NCBI GenBank assembly: GCA_963704835.1
Contig: CAVPHW010000032.1
Coordinates: forward strand, 124,001 to 188,000
DNA from: GCA-2746605 sp963704835
GTDB taxonomy: Bacteria; Bacteroidota; Ignavibacteria; Ignavibacteriales; Melioribacteraceae
DNA: 64,000 nt
Direction of reading: 5' to 3'
The translations under genes and the position numbers were made by a program. A model generated the notes under the pieces. It saw only the letters and a list, made by a program, of their open reading frames with translations, searched no databases and was not told the DNA's origin. Shown here in pieces: positions 18,524 to 28,316 of the stretch. Numbering within the stretch: the stretch's first letter is position 1; each line of letters opens with the position of its first letter.

Positions 18524-19652
18524 TTATGTAACAAAGTCCAGATAGTTGGATGAATTAACCAAATTAAACTCGTAATTGTTATAACTCTTTTCCCAAGCTT
18601 TAGGTACTTTAGCAGACTTTGCATTCCATTTTAACTCAAATGCGTATAATTTGCCTTCTTTTTCTTCAACCCAATCAATTTCTTGTTGATCATAAGTGCG
18701 CCAAAAGAAATTATTAACTCTTATTCTATTATAATTCTGTAATTTAATTCTCTCACTAATTATGTAATTTTCCCAAAGTTGACCAATATCATTTCTAAAT
18801 TCAAGTTGAGAAAAATTTGCAATAATTGCATTTCTTATTCCATTATCAATAAAATACCACTTTGGCTGTTTTGTTACTTCTTTTCTTAAGTTTCTACTGA
18901 ATCCCTCAATTTTATGAAGCACGTAAACTTTTGAGAGTAAATCTAAATAACGCTCAATTGTGTTTTTACTCATTGAAAGTTGGCTTCCTAACTCTTGATA
19001 AGAAACCTCATTTCCAACTTGGAAGGCAATCAATCTAAGCAAATTAAATATTTTAGAAGAATTTTTAATCTTATCATAAATCAAAATATCTTTTAACAAA
19101 TAGGAATTTATAATTTCAGTTAAATAATCCTTTTTTTCATTTCTATCTTTTTTGTTAATTATTTCAGGATAATTTCCATAAATAAGTCGCTCAATTAAAT
19201 TATCTTTTCTTTGTAGACTCTGTTTCCGTTTCCATTATTTCAGATTCGCAAATTGGAAATAAAGTGAAATTTATTTTTCTTCCGGTTAACGGCTCTCCTG
19301 TAAGGTTCGAAATGTCAAAGGCAGAGGAGCCACTGATTATTATTTTAAGATCTTCAATTGAATCTATCATTAATTTTAATATTGACCCAATCTCTTCAAT
19401 TTTTTGAGCTTCATCAATAATAAGTGTTTTTTTATTGCCTAAGAAGTTTTGATAATTTTGAATGGTTCTTCTTTTAAGTGCTTCTTGAACCGCAAAATCT
19501 TCTCCGTTTACGAAAAGAAAATCATTTTTTAATTTTTCTGAAATTTTCTTTAGTAGTATAGTTTTCCCTACTCTTCTCGCACCTGATAGTACTAGTACCT
19601 TTCCAGGCTTTATACTCTCTAAAAGCTGATTTTCAATTTTTCTTTTTATCAT
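18524..19652 (-). pseudogene. AAA-type ATPase with DUF4143 domain, interrupted by one frameshift
   Basis: Two reverse-strand frames make one protein of the ATP-binding/DUF4143 family. The first has Walker A SGARRVGKTILLKKI, Walker B KTLIIDEAQKIE and sensor IIISGSSAFDI, then runs into TAA at about 19202. The second frame continues immediately with KDNLIERLIYGNYPEIIN, the normal next segment, then a winged-helix-like part (MSKNTIERYLDLLSKVYVLHKIEGF) and the nuclease-like C-terminus with WVEEKEGKLYAFELKWN. The shift lies in AAAGAAAAG at about 19204-19212. I chose the second Met (19650-19652), which begins MIKRKIENQLL as in relatives. These proteins are often linked to mobile or defence genes, and the exact role is unknown. 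Confidence 0.75.
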
Positions 19653-19745
19653 ATGCGCAATTATCGTCATTTAACTGACGGAATTTAGCGAAAATAAGTC
19701 ATTAAATCAACTTAAATATCAAAATTATACTATGACGATACTAAA

Positions 19746-20471
19746 TTAGTTTCTCTGTCTTAAAACTTCAAAAAGTAATACTCCGGTTGCAACAGAAACA
19801 TTAAGACTTTGAATTTGCCCTTTCATAGGAATTTCAGCCAAAAAATCACATTTATCAGCAATAAGAGGTCTGATGCCTTTTTCTTCATTACCGACAACTA
19901 GGGCAATTGGTTGTTTATAATCTATAGTTGAGTAATTTTGAGAATTACCAAGTTTAGAACCAATAATCCAATACCCACTATGTTTAAGTATTTCAATTAT
20001 CTGAACTAAGTTATTTGCGCGTGCGATTTTAATATGACTTACAGCTCCTGCAGAAGTTTTTTCGACGGTATTATTTACTGAAGCGCTGTTTCTAAAAGTT
20101 GTTATTATTCCATTAACTCCAGCACATTCTGCAGTTCTAATTATTGCACCGAGATTATGCGGATCTTGAATTGAGTCCAAGAGAAGAAGTAGCGGATATT
20201 TTTCTTTTTCAGCTTCAATCAAAATTGAGTCAATTTCTGAATAGGTAAAGGAACTTTTTAATGCAATGATTCCTTGTGTATTTGCGTCTTCTGAGAGTTG
20301 GTTAAATTTTTGTGTAGAAAGTTGGGTTACTTTTACATTTTTCTTTTTTGCCAAATGTTTTATATCGTCAACTATAGAACCGTGTAACCCAAACTGAATG
20401 TATATTTGGTCAATTTCTGAGTTTCCCTTTAATGCCTCAATAACAGGTTTTCTTCCAAAAATTTTCTGCAT
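19746..20471 (-). CDS. rlmB: 23S rRNA 2'-O-ribose methyltransferase, RlmB/TrmH family
   Basis: The 241-residue SpoU-class protein has an N-terminal substrate-binding domain (GRKPVIEALKG) and the knotted catalytic domain with LDSIQDPHNLGAIIRTAECAG, VVGNEEKGIRPLI and PMKGQIQSLNVSVATGVLLFE, the three SpoU motifs. Family members methylate the 2'-hydroxyl of a guanosine, G2251 in E. coli 23S rRNA for RlmB. The TrmH-family alternative on another RNA cannot be excluded. It follows hisS on the same strand with a 199-base gap that holds a REP-like element. Confidence 0.9.
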   Translation of the reverse strand: MQKIFGRKPVIEALKGNSEIDQIYIQFGLHGSIVDDIKHLAKKKNVKVTQLSTQKFNQLSEDANTQGIIALKSSFTYSEIDSILIEAEKEKYPLLLLLDSIQDPHNLGAIIRTAECAGVNGIITTFRNSASVNNTVEKTSAGAVSHIKIARANNLVQIIEILKHSGYWIIGSKLGNSQNYSTIDYKQPIALVVGNEEKGIRPLIADKCDFLAEIPMKGQIQSLNVSVATGVLLFEVLRQRN

Positions 20472-20640
20472 AGATGTTCACACAAATTATTACAATTATT
20501 TTCAATTTTGTTATTCTAATAAATTTCGCTATTAAAACACTGCGATGGTATTAGAGAAAAATCTTACAACAAAGATTTCTTTCCCCATAATGGGGATTGG
20601 AGATAACACAGTTCAATTAATATATTATTTAGCTTTGCTG

Positions 20641-20680
20641 CTCAGATTGCTTTAATCCACCGTGGTGGAATCAATCTGAG
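20641..20680. repeat. REP-like palindrome, family C, with inner hairpin
   Basis: The outer arms CTCAGATTG (20641-20649) and CAATCTGAG (20672-20680) are perfect. The loop contains a second hairpin, TCCACC/GGTGGA. The family recurs at 33928-33955 and 41320-41348. The right arm overlaps the 3' end of hisS, supplying its last two codons and the TGA. Confidence 0.8.
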
Positions 20681-21936
20681 TTACCCACTATCTTTATGAT
20701 TTGATGAGGGTCTTCTAAATTTACAGTTTGTTGCTCACCTGAGCTCATATTTTTTAGCTGAACTTCACCCTTTGAATATTCTTCTCCACCAACAAATAAA
20801 ACAAATTTGGCATTTAGTTTATTTGCTTCTCTCATTTGAGCTTTTACACTTCTGGAAAGATAATCGAACTCAACTTTTGAATAGTTGCTTCTAAAAAAAG
20901 TAGCAAGTTCGTATATTTTTAATTCCAAATCGTTATCAAGTCGAATCAAATATATATCTATTTCTTCTTTTGCCGGAATGAAGGATTCTTCAGATTTACA
21001 GGCAATTAAAATTCTTTCAATTCCGGCAGCAAAGCCAACTGCAGGAGTTGATGTCCCTCCAAGTTGTTCAATCAAAAGATTGTATCTTCCGCCACCAACA
21101 AGTGCACTTTGAGATCCAACTTTAGAACTTAAAATTTCAAAAGTTGTGTGAGTGTAATAGTCTAATCCTCTGACTAATTTGGGGTTTTCTTTAAATGGAA
21201 TTTTACTTGTTGTTAGTAACTCTTTTACAGTATTAAAATGATCCAAGCTATCTTTTCCTAGAAAATCCTTTATAACCGGAGCACCTTGCAGTAATTTTTG
21301 ATCGTTGTTATCTTTACTATCTAAAATTCTGAGGACATTTGTATCCAAACGCTTTTTGCTATCTTCAGATAGTTCACTTTTTTTATCAGAAATAAATTTC
21401 CGTAAAGCTTCGGTAAAATTGTTACGCTCTTCTGCAACGCCTAGAGAATTAATATTCACTTCAATGTGCTTTAATCCTAATTGATTTAAAATAGAATAAG
21501 CAATTTGAATTATTTCAGCATCTAATACGGGATTATGGCTTCCAATTGCTTCAATTCCAAATTGATGAAATTGTCTTAATCTTCCGGCTTGCGGTCTTTC
21601 CTGCCTAAACATTGGTGAAATATAAAACAGCTTATTTAAATTGGATTGTTTGCCTAGTGAGTGTTCAATAAATGCTCTAACAACAGAGGCAGTCATTTCT
21701 GGTTTAAGAGTTACATTGTTCTCACTTCTATCCAAAAAAGAATACATTTCTTTTCCAACAATATCAGTGCTATCACCAATTCCACGAGAAAAAAGTTCAG
21801 TCAGCTCAAAAATTGGAGTTCTAATTTCCTTATAGTTAAAGATTTCCATTTGTTTTAAAACAACATTGGTTAAATGATTCCAATATTGCATTTCTTCTGG
21901 AAGAATGTCTTTGGTACCTTGAATAGCTTTAATCAT
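20671..21936 (-). CDS. hisS: Histidine-tRNA ligase
   Basis: The 421-residue class II synthetase has motif 2 in MFRQERPQAGRLRQFHQFG, the His-specific LVRGLDYYTHTTFEI, motif 3 VGFAAGIERIL and a C-terminal anticodon-binding domain. It charges tRNA-His. The last codons (NSD, stop) are encoded by a family C palindrome, so the natural C-terminus may have been slightly different before that element arrived. The PTS IIA gene lies 17 bases upstream on the same strand. Confidence 0.96.
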   Translation of the reverse strand: MIKAIQGTKDILPEEMQYWNHLTNVVLKQMEIFNYKEIRTPIFELTELFSRGIGDSTDIVGKEMYSFLDRSENNVTLKPEMTASVVRAFIEHSLGKQSNLNKLFYISPMFRQERPQAGRLRQFHQFGIEAIGSHNPVLDAEIIQIAYSILNQLGLKHIEVNINSLGVAEERNNFTEALRKFISDKKSELSEDSKKRLDTNVLRILDSKDNNDQKLLQGAPVIKDFLGKDSLDHFNTVKELLTTSKIPFKENPKLVRGLDYYTHTTFEILSSKVGSQSALVGGGRYNLLIEQLGGTSTPAVGFAAGIERILIACKSEESFIPAKEEIDIYLIRLDNDLELKIYELATFFRSNYSKVEFDYLSRSVKAQMREANKLNAKFVLFVGGEEYSKGEVQLKNMSSGEQQTVNLEDPHQIIKIVGNSD

Positions 21937-21953
21937 AACTTTAGAAAAGTATA

Positions 21954-22421
21954 TTAATTTGAAATGTTTTTTTCTTCATCTTCAAAGATTTTGTAAATCT
22001 CTGAAGCTGTATTTGCGACAAGTAATTTTTCTCTAACTAAACCCTTATTCATTAATAGAGATATTCTGCTTAAAAGTTTTATGTGTGGAACCACGAGATT
22101 GTCTTTACCAATTAACAGAAATATTAAATTTACCGGTTCACCATCTAATGATTGAAAATCAATCGGTTTTTGTGTCTTTGCAAATGCTGCTAAAATTCCG
22201 GTTACCTTATTTGTTTTACAATGTGGAATTCCAAAACCGTGACCAACACCTGTGGACATAATTTTTTCTCGTTCTAATACTTCATGCCTTATCGCATCAA
22301 TATCCAAAACACGAGGATCATCTTTAAATAAATCAATTAATTCATCTATAATTTCGTTTTTAGTAAGTCCTTTAAGCTGTGGGATTACATTTTCTGGTTT
22401 TAAGACTTCACATATCTTCAT
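21954..22421 (-). CDS. PTS IIA protein, nitrogen-regulatory/fructose type (PtsN-like)
   Basis: The 155-residue domain has MSTGVGHGFGIPHCKTNKV, where His67 is the phosphorylated residue of the IIA-Ntr/IIA-Fru family, and PIDFQSLDGEPVNLIFLLIG following it. It is a stand-alone IIA protein with no PTS transport subunits nearby, so a regulatory role is more likely than sugar uptake. It is upstream of hisS by 17 bases and probably shares its transcript. Confidence 0.85.
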   Translation of the reverse strand: MKICEVLKPENVIPQLKGLTKNEIIDELIDLFKDDPRVLDIDAIRHEVLEREKIMSTGVGHGFGIPHCKTNKVTGILAAFAKTQKPIDFQSLDGEPVNLIFLLIGKDNLVVPHIKLLSRISLLMNKGLVREKLLVANTASEIYKIFEDEEKNISN

Positions 22422-22594
22422 TTATTTTAGCTTCTCACAAGATTTTTAATAATAATTCCAAATTTAACAAAGGTAGCGAGCATTTACAATCTAAACTATT
22501 TTTGAGCAAATATTAATTGGATATAAACATCTTGCAATGGTTATCTCATTCAGCTAATTTAGAGTAAAGGATTTTTATAAATTTTGAGGAAAAT

Positions 22595-24295
22595 ATGGAT
22601 ATTCAAAACAAAACCGTACTTGTTCTTGGTGCATGGGGTTTAGTTGGAAACGCCGTAACTAGAAAATTAGTTGCAGAAAAACCTAAAAGAATTATTGTAA
22701 CATCGCTAAAAGAGTCTGAAGCCAAATCGCATGTGGTTCAACTTAAAAAAGAATTCCCGCACTTAGAGGATGATTATTTTATACCTTGGTGGGGAAATAT
22801 TTTTGTGAGGAATGAATTTAAAGATACTGATCGATTTGAAATTTTGAATGATCCGATTAGAAGAAAAGTTTTAATGAAAGACACAATGGAAGAAATGACT
22901 CCTGAAGTTTTACATGAATCTTCTATTTATAAGTTAATAACCAAATACAAACCAGAAATTGTTATTGATAGTATAAACTCTGCAACCGGAATTGCATATC
23001 AGGATATCTATTCTACATATCATAAAATTATGAAGGTTATTAATAGTAACACCACAAGAGAAGCGATAGTTGAAGAGACTGAAAAACTTTTGTGTACGGT
23101 TTATATTCCACAGTTAATCAGACATATCCAGATTTTATATAACTCAATGGTGGAATCTAAAACAGAAATTTATTTAAAAGTTGGTACAAGTGGAACGGGT
23201 GGCATGGGATTGAATATTCCTTATACTCATAGTGAAGAGAGACCTTCACGAGTTTTGTTGAGCAAATCATCCGTTGCTGGCGCGCATACTCTTTTGTTGT
23301 TCTTAATGGGAAGAACACCTGGAGGAACAATTACAAAAGAGATTAAACCCACAGGTGCTATTGCCTGGAAAAGAATTGCTTTTGATGAAATAATGAAAAG
23401 AGGGAAGCCGATTGAACTTGTTGATTCATCTTTAGATAACATGATACAGTTAGAAAGTGAACTTTCTATAAACCTTGCTACTCCAATTAAAACAACTGGT
23501 GAAAATTTAAAATCAGTCTTTATTGATACCGGGGAAAATGGAACATTTTCAAGAGGAGAATTTGAAACAATTTCGGCTCAAGGACAGATGGAATATGTTA
23601 CTCCTGAAGAAATTGCTGAAGACGTAATTTATGAAATTAAAGGCGGAAATACTGGTCACGATATAATTAATGCTCTTGATAACGCAACTCTTGAACCAAC
23701 TTACAGAGCAGGATATTTGCAACACACCGCAGTTGAAAAATTGGAAGAACTGGAAGAACTCCATAATATTAATAGTGTTGCGTTTGAACTATTGGGACCT
23801 CCAAGATTATCAAAACTATTGCATGAACTTAACTTAATAAAATTGGTTGTTGGGAACATGCACAAGGTTGTAAGTACAGAGACACAAAAACTGACTGAAG
23901 ATGTTTACCAAATGGTTTTAAATAATGAAAAAATTAGGAGTGAAATAATTTCAATCGGAATCCCAATTTTAATGCCGGATGGAAAATCACTTCTACGTGG
24001 AAATGAAATGAAAATTCCACCATTTAGAGGTGAGAGTATATTAGAAATAAATGATGAAAAAATTAATTTATGGGCAAGTGATGGTTGGGTTGATTTAAGA
24101 ACTTCCAATATTAAAAACTGGCAAAACAGGATTAAAGCATTAATGGAAGAAGCTAATACAATTCCTGCTGATGATACAAGCTCTATGCATGTAAGAACCA
24201 AGAAATACTGGAACAATTTTGAAAAAATAAATATTGGCAAAGTAGTAAGTTGGATTTTTATCCATGAGGAAAAAGGCAAAAGGATGAAATCCTAA
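22595..24295 (+). CDS. Large NAD(P)-binding Rossmann-fold protein of unknown function
   Basis: The 566-residue protein begins with a Rossmann start, KTVLVLGAWGLVGNAVTRKL (GxxGxxG), and has IVIDSINSATG and LKVGTSGTGGMGLNIPYTHSEE further on. That resembles an extended SDR/epimerase or sugar-dehydratase-like module. The second half (after about residue 300) shows no catalytic motif I recognise. It is not a membrane protein. The next gene, a MurI-like racemase, starts 13 bases after its stop, so the two probably form an operon. A metabolic enzyme acting on an amino or sugar substrate is a guess. Confidence 0.65.
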   Translation: MDIQNKTVLVLGAWGLVGNAVTRKLVAEKPKRIIVTSLKESEAKSHVVQLKKEFPHLEDDYFIPWWGNIFVRNEFKDTDRFEILNDPIRRKVLMKDTMEEMTPEVLHESSIYKLITKYKPEIVIDSINSATGIAYQDIYSTYHKIMKVINSNTTREAIVEETEKLLCTVYIPQLIRHIQILYNSMVESKTEIYLKVGTSGTGGMGLNIPYTHSEERPSRVLLSKSSVAGAHTLLLFLMGRTPGGTITKEIKPTGAIAWKRIAFDEIMKRGKPIELVDSSLDNMIQLESELSINLATPIKTTGENLKSVFIDTGENGTFSRGEFETISAQGQMEYVTPEEIAEDVIYEIKGGNTGHDIINALDNATLEPTYRAGYLQHTAVEKLEELEELHNINSVAFELLGPPRLSKLLHELNLIKLVVGNMHKVVSTETQKLTEDVYQMVLNNEKIRSEIISIGIPILMPDGKSLLRGNEMKIPPFRGESILEINDEKINLWASDGWVDLRTSNIKNWQNRIKALMEEANTIPADDTSSMHVRTKKYWNNFEKINIGKVVSWIFIHEEKGKRMKS

Positions 24296-24308
24296 CCACT
24301 ATCTTTTT

Positions 24309-25226
24309 ATGAATAGTATTTCTGACATATTAAAAAAGGACCACCTTAAAATCATTATCACCGATTCTGGTTTGGGTGGTCTTTCTGTTCAAGCTAAACT
24401 GGATAGGGAACTGAGAGAAAGAAAAAATGATAAAAAAATTGAACTGATCTATTTCAATTCCTTTGCCGGAGATGGATTTGGTTATAACGAAGTTTCAGAT
24501 TTCTCTGAAAAAATTGGAATATTTAATTCTGCTCTAACTGGAATGCTTTCGTATAATCCGGATTTAATATTAATTGCTTGTAATACGCTATCTGCTCTCT
24601 ATCCACAAACAGAATTATCAAAATCTAGTAGTATTCCCGTATTCGGAATTATTGATTTAGGTGTTGAATTGATATTAGAGAGTATTAAGAATTCTGAGCG
24701 AAGTAAGATCCTTCTTCTAGGAACTGAAACAACAATCAAATCTAACCAATATCAGGCTAATTTGGTGTCAAAGGGAATAAGCTCAAACCGGATAATTACT
24801 CAAGTTTGCAAATACTTGGAGGATGAAATACAAATTGATCCATCCGGCGAAAAAGTTTATGGACTTATTAATAAATATATTGATGAGGCTTCACTTAAAT
24901 TGAACTTAGTTGATACTGAAGAACTTTTTGCCGTTCTCTGCTGCACACATTATGGTTATAGTAAAAATGTGTTTCTGGATGTCCTAAATAAAAAGTTTGG
25001 GAAAAACTTTACAATTCTAAATCCAAATGAGAAAATGGCAAAACTGTTAAGTTCAGTTGAGAATAAAAGTGGTATTGAAAATATAGTAGTTAATAGAGTA
25101 TTAACTAGAATAAAGCTGAAAGAGTATCAGATAAACAAATTATCAAAACTTTTAGGTAAAGATTCAGAGTCGGTTGCAATTGCCTTAAACCGATATGAAC
25201 ATATCCCCGAATTATTCTCTATTTAA
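24309..25226 (+). CDS. Asp/Glu racemase-family protein (MurI-like)
   Basis: The 305-residue protein shows the paired motifs of glutamate racemase: TDSGLGGLSVQ at the N-terminus, LIACNTLSA with the first catalytic Cys, and LCCTHYGY with the second. MurI supplies D-glutamate for peptidoglycan. This copy is longer than the usual 260-270 residues. It has a divergent central part and a C-terminal extension (KLKEYQINKLSKLLGK...), so another amino-acid substrate is possible. It is 13 bases downstream of the Rossmann protein gene, a pairing I do not know from standard murein operons. Confidence 0.75.
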   Translation: MNSISDILKKDHLKIIITDSGLGGLSVQAKLDRELRERKNDKKIELIYFNSFAGDGFGYNEVSDFSEKIGIFNSALTGMLSYNPDLILIACNTLSALYPQTELSKSSSIPVFGIIDLGVELILESIKNSERSKILLLGTETTIKSNQYQANLVSKGISSNRIITQVCKYLEDEIQIDPSGEKVYGLINKYIDEASLKLNLVDTEELFAVLCCTHYGYSKNVFLDVLNKKFGKNFTILNPNEKMAKLLSSVENKSGIENIVVNRVLTRIKLKEYQINKLSKLLGKDSESVAIALNRYEHIPELFSI

Positions 25227-25289
25227 ATTGAAAAATCGCCTGATCCTAAAGATTAGTTTCATTTCTTAAAACTTTTCAATTGCATCAAA

Positions 25290-25997
25290 CTAAAAATTTG
25301 GAGTAAGTTTTTTACCTTTATGAAAATTATAAATTATTTGAGCTGCTTCCTTCGCATCATCAGTTATACTAAATAAGTTAAGATCTTCCGGACTGATATA
25401 ACCTTGTTTAAGCTGATATTCTTTTACCCAATCAATGAGAGGATTCCAAAATTCCGAACCCATAAATATAATTGGAAACTTTGTAGTCTTACTTGTTTGA
25501 ATGAGGGTTAATACTTCAAAACCTTCATCAATTGTTCCAAATCCACCTGGCATTAAAATATAACCTTGGGCATATTTAAAGAACATCAATTTTCTTACAA
25601 AGAAATATCTAAAATTCAGCAATTTGTCAGCATCAATATATGGATTTGCACCTTGCTCGTGGGGTAACTCAATATTAATTCCGGTAGAACTTCCACCAGC
25701 ATCTTGAGCACCTTTGTTTCCGGCTTCCATTATTCCAGGTCCGCCTCCGGTTGTAATTCCAAATCCTTTTTTAACTAGCTCTTTTGCAACTTCTTCTGCA
25801 AGTTTATAATATTTATCTTCCGGTTTGGTTCTTGCTGAGCCAAAAATTAATACACTCGGTTTAATCTTAGACATCGTTTCAAAGCCTTCAACAAACTCTG
25901 ACATAATTCTAAAAACTCTCCACAAATCTTCTTGAGAATTTTGTAATTGTTGTTCAATCTGAGAATGATTGTTATTATTTTCCATATTTTCTACCAT
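25290..25997 (-). CDS. LOG-family protein (TIGR00730 type)
   Basis: The 235-residue protein has the Rossmann-like LOG signature ITTGGGPGIMEAGNKGA and PGGFGTIDEGFEVLTLIQT (PGGxGTxxE). Proteins of this family are cytokinin riboside-5'-monophosphate phosphoribohydrolases in plants, and nucleotide-5'-monophosphate nucleosidases or unassigned enzymes in bacteria. It has an N-terminal extension rich in N and Q before the domain. It is a single gene facing away from the downstream esterase gene. Confidence 0.88.
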   Translation of the reverse strand: MVENMENNNNHSQIEQQLQNSQEDLWRVFRIMSEFVEGFETMSKIKPSVLIFGSARTKPEDKYYKLAEEVAKELVKKGFGITTGGGPGIMEAGNKGAQDAGGSSTGINIELPHEQGANPYIDADKLLNFRYFFVRKLMFFKYAQGYILMPGGFGTIDEGFEVLTLIQTSKTTKFPIIFMGSEFWNPLIDWVKEYQLKQGYISPEDLNLFSITDDAKEAAQIIYNFHKGKKLTPNF

Positions 25998-26152
25998 AAT
26001 TTAAAAATGTTTAGAATTAATTTGGGTGTTAAAATAACGATAATAATTAGAAACCCAAATTTTACATTACCATATAAGAACTTTATATTATTATATTTTG
26101 GATCTTGTTATTGACTAATAATTATCGACAGAAATAGCTTTATACTTAATAA

Positions 26153-26941
26153 ATGTTAAATACTTCTTTAAAATATAATATCAATAGAGATGAAATTATT
26201 GGGGATATTGAATATCTTCATGAGTTTTATAGCATCAATTTAAAAAATGAGCGCGATATTATTATCTGGCTTCCTCCTTCTTATCATATTGTAAATAGAA
26301 GATTCCCGGTTTGTTATATGCAAGATGGTCAAAATTTATTCGACCCGAATACTTCCTTTATTGGAACAGATTGGAAAGTTGATGAGACACTACACGAACT
26401 TATTAAGCAGAAGAAAATTGAAGAAATAATTATTGTTGGAGTTTATAATAATAAAGACCGGCTGGAAGAATACAATTTCTTTTGTGAAAGAGGAAAAAAG
26501 TATGCAAATTTTTTAATTAAAGAATTAAAACCCTTTATTGATGAAAAATTTAGAACCATTCTGCAAGCATCTGGCACTGGAATTATGGGCTCTTCTTTAG
26601 GCGGATTAAATGCGTTTCAATTATTTTGGAATTTTCCTAAAATTTTTGGTAAAGCTGGGTGTTTGTCAAATTCATTTTGGATTGATAACCGGGAAGTATT
26701 TAATATGATTAATAACGTTGAACCAAGTTTTAACGATAAGAACAAATTATATATTGATTGCGGTAGTGAAGAGAAAGAATTAATTGATGATTATTATAAA
26801 ATGACAGATGCTCTGCTTGAGAATAAGTCAATTGGCTCTCTTAATTTTCATAATTATTTAGCAGAAGGTAGCCGGCACACCGAAAGCGATTGGGCAAATA
26901 GATTGCACATTCCTCTTAAATTTTTATTTGGGAAAAAATGA
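26153..26941 (+). CDS. Esterase D-like alpha/beta hydrolase
   Basis: The 262-residue protein has RDIIIWLPPSYHIV, FPVCYMQDGQNLFDP and the nucleophile elbow GIMGSSLGGLNAFQL (GxSxG near residue 146). A late acidic residue and histidine (SRHTESDWANRL) could complete the triad. It belongs to the PF00756-type esterases that include enterobactin esterase-like and trehalose mycolyltransferase-like enzymes. No signal peptide is seen, so the substrate is presumably cytoplasmic and unknown. Confidence 0.8.
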   Translation: MLNTSLKYNINRDEIIGDIEYLHEFYSINLKNERDIIIWLPPSYHIVNRRFPVCYMQDGQNLFDPNTSFIGTDWKVDETLHELIKQKKIEEIIIVGVYNNKDRLEEYNFFCERGKKYANFLIKELKPFIDEKFRTILQASGTGIMGSSLGGLNAFQLFWNFPKIFGKAGCLSNSFWIDNREVFNMINNVEPSFNDKNKLYIDCGSEEKELIDDYYKMTDALLENKSIGSLNFHNYLAEGSRHTESDWANRLHIPLKFLFGKK

Positions 26942-27017
26942 TAAACAGCATAAAATTTGAATATTGAAATAAAAATAAATTTAACCATACTATTTAGAAA
27001 TTGAAAATGAGAACAAT

Positions 27018-27497
27018 ATGAAACATTTCATTCTATTAATGGTATTAATTAGCAATTTAAATGTTTGTGCTCAAACTGCAGATAGTAATTCTATTCGTGA
27101 CTCCTTATCGCAAACACATTCAGAATGGTTAGTTTCAGGTGGAGTTTCTGTGAGATCATTTGAATTTGGACTGTTAAGATTTTCATATCTATATAATTTG
27201 AATAAAAATTTTACATTACCTTTGGAGGTGGAATATTTCTTTGGAAATCCAATTGGTTCTATTTCTGTTAGATATTATCAACCGCTTAATAAAGTTACTA
27301 AACCGTATTTGCAATATGGTCTAAGTTTGTTTCTTGGTGGTGTGGAGTCTCTTGCAGTTATACCAATTTTTAATCTGAGTTTTGGGATTTGTTTAGACAA
27401 TTATAATGTTGAGTTTAGATATTTGTCTTTAATCAGTTCATATAATGCTGAAAAAAGTTCTGAAAATATATTTCTAGCTGTTGGTTTTTATTTTTAG
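27018..27497 (+). CDS. Exported protein, possible small outer-membrane beta-barrel
   Basis: The 159-residue product has a signal peptide ending NVCAQ. The rest alternates hydrophobic and polar residues with aromatic-rich strands (LLRFSYLYNL, FTLPLEVEYFF, FLAVGFYF) and ends in Phe, as outer-membrane barrels do. No catalytic motif is visible. It is followed by a lipoprotein gene on the same strand about 100 bases away. Confidence 0.55.
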   Translation: MKHFILLMVLISNLNVCAQTADSNSIRDSLSQTHSEWLVSGGVSVRSFEFGLLRFSYLYNLNKNFTLPLEVEYFFGNPIGSISVRYYQPLNKVTKPYLQYGLSLFLGGVESLAVIPIFNLSFGICLDNYNVEFRYLSLISSYNAEKSSENIFLAVGFYF

Positions 27498-27603
27498 TTT
27501 AGTTCATTATTATTTGGTTTTCGAATATATCGACTTACCAAATGCCTTGATAAAATAATTTAAGTTTATTACTCTTACTAAATACAAAATGGATTTTATT
27601 TTG

Positions 27604-28308
27604 ATGAAAAGTCTAATTGTTATTTTAGTTGTCACACTTCTGTTTGGTTCTTGCTCAACTACAACTTTCGTAAACAAAAAAGAAATAATTAAAATTCTGG
27701 CCAAAGATGCAGCTAGCTGGACTCTTGATGAGTGTAACCAGATTTTGGATTTTTACACAGCAGAAAATTTAGCAAATAACCCATTTCAAGCTTCACCAAT
27801 TAATCAGAAAGTCTTTATTAAAGCTCTTTGTTTAAACAAAACCGTAATAAAAGCAACTGCAAGAAAAGAAGTTCTTGAAAAAAGACTTGCCCCAAATGAT
27901 TACTATGTTTTGCTTAAAAAATATTTTACCGATCTTACAAACCTGACATTTGATGAAACCAGAAATGAAATAATAGAAACCGATTCGGGTCTAAGAAATG
28001 GCTATTCCTTTAAAATATATTTTGAAAATATTAGCGATCCTTTTGAACCAATATTTTTAGAAGATGGTTATTCTTATTTTTTTCTTGAAAATATGAAGGG
28101 AGATTTCAGCAGAGTTACGGGAGTTACTGGTTTGTTTGTAGAAGATTACTTTCAGCTTGATGGTTACTTAACGGCAGTTGTTAAGTTTTCTCCTTTTTCA
28201 ACCAACGAGAAGAGGCTATTTGATGCAGTTGATTTGAATGAAAGTTACAAATTAGTTTTTAATGGTTTACAAAGAGAGCCGATTGTAATTCAGTGGAATT
28301 TAAAGTAG
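27604..28308 (+). CDS. Lipoprotein of unknown function
   Basis: I start at the ATG at 27604, five codons inside the longest frame, because it gives MKSLIVILVVTLLFGSCSTT, a clean lipoprotein signal. The mature 210 residues contain WTLDECNQILDFYTAENLANNPFQ and a C-terminal half with short beta-like segments, with no motif I know. It ends 9 bases before a family A palindrome that separates it from a convergent M16 protease. Confidence 0.65.
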   Translation: MKSLIVILVVTLLFGSCSTTTFVNKKEIIKILAKDAASWTLDECNQILDFYTAENLANNPFQASPINQKVFIKALCLNKTVIKATARKEVLEKRLAPNDYYVLLKKYFTDLTNLTFDETRNEIIETDSGLRNGYSFKIYFENISDPFEPIFLEDGYSYFFLENMKGDFSRVTGVTGLFVEDYFQLDGYLTAVVKFSPFSTNEKRLFDAVDLNESYKLVFNGLQREPIVIQWNLK

Positions 28309-28316
28309 AGGTTAAA

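Noticed and set aside
20583..20595. CCCCATAATGGGG palindrome between rlmB and hisS as a terminator
   Set aside because: It lacks an adjacent T-run in the hisS direction and is short. It may be a minor hairpin only.
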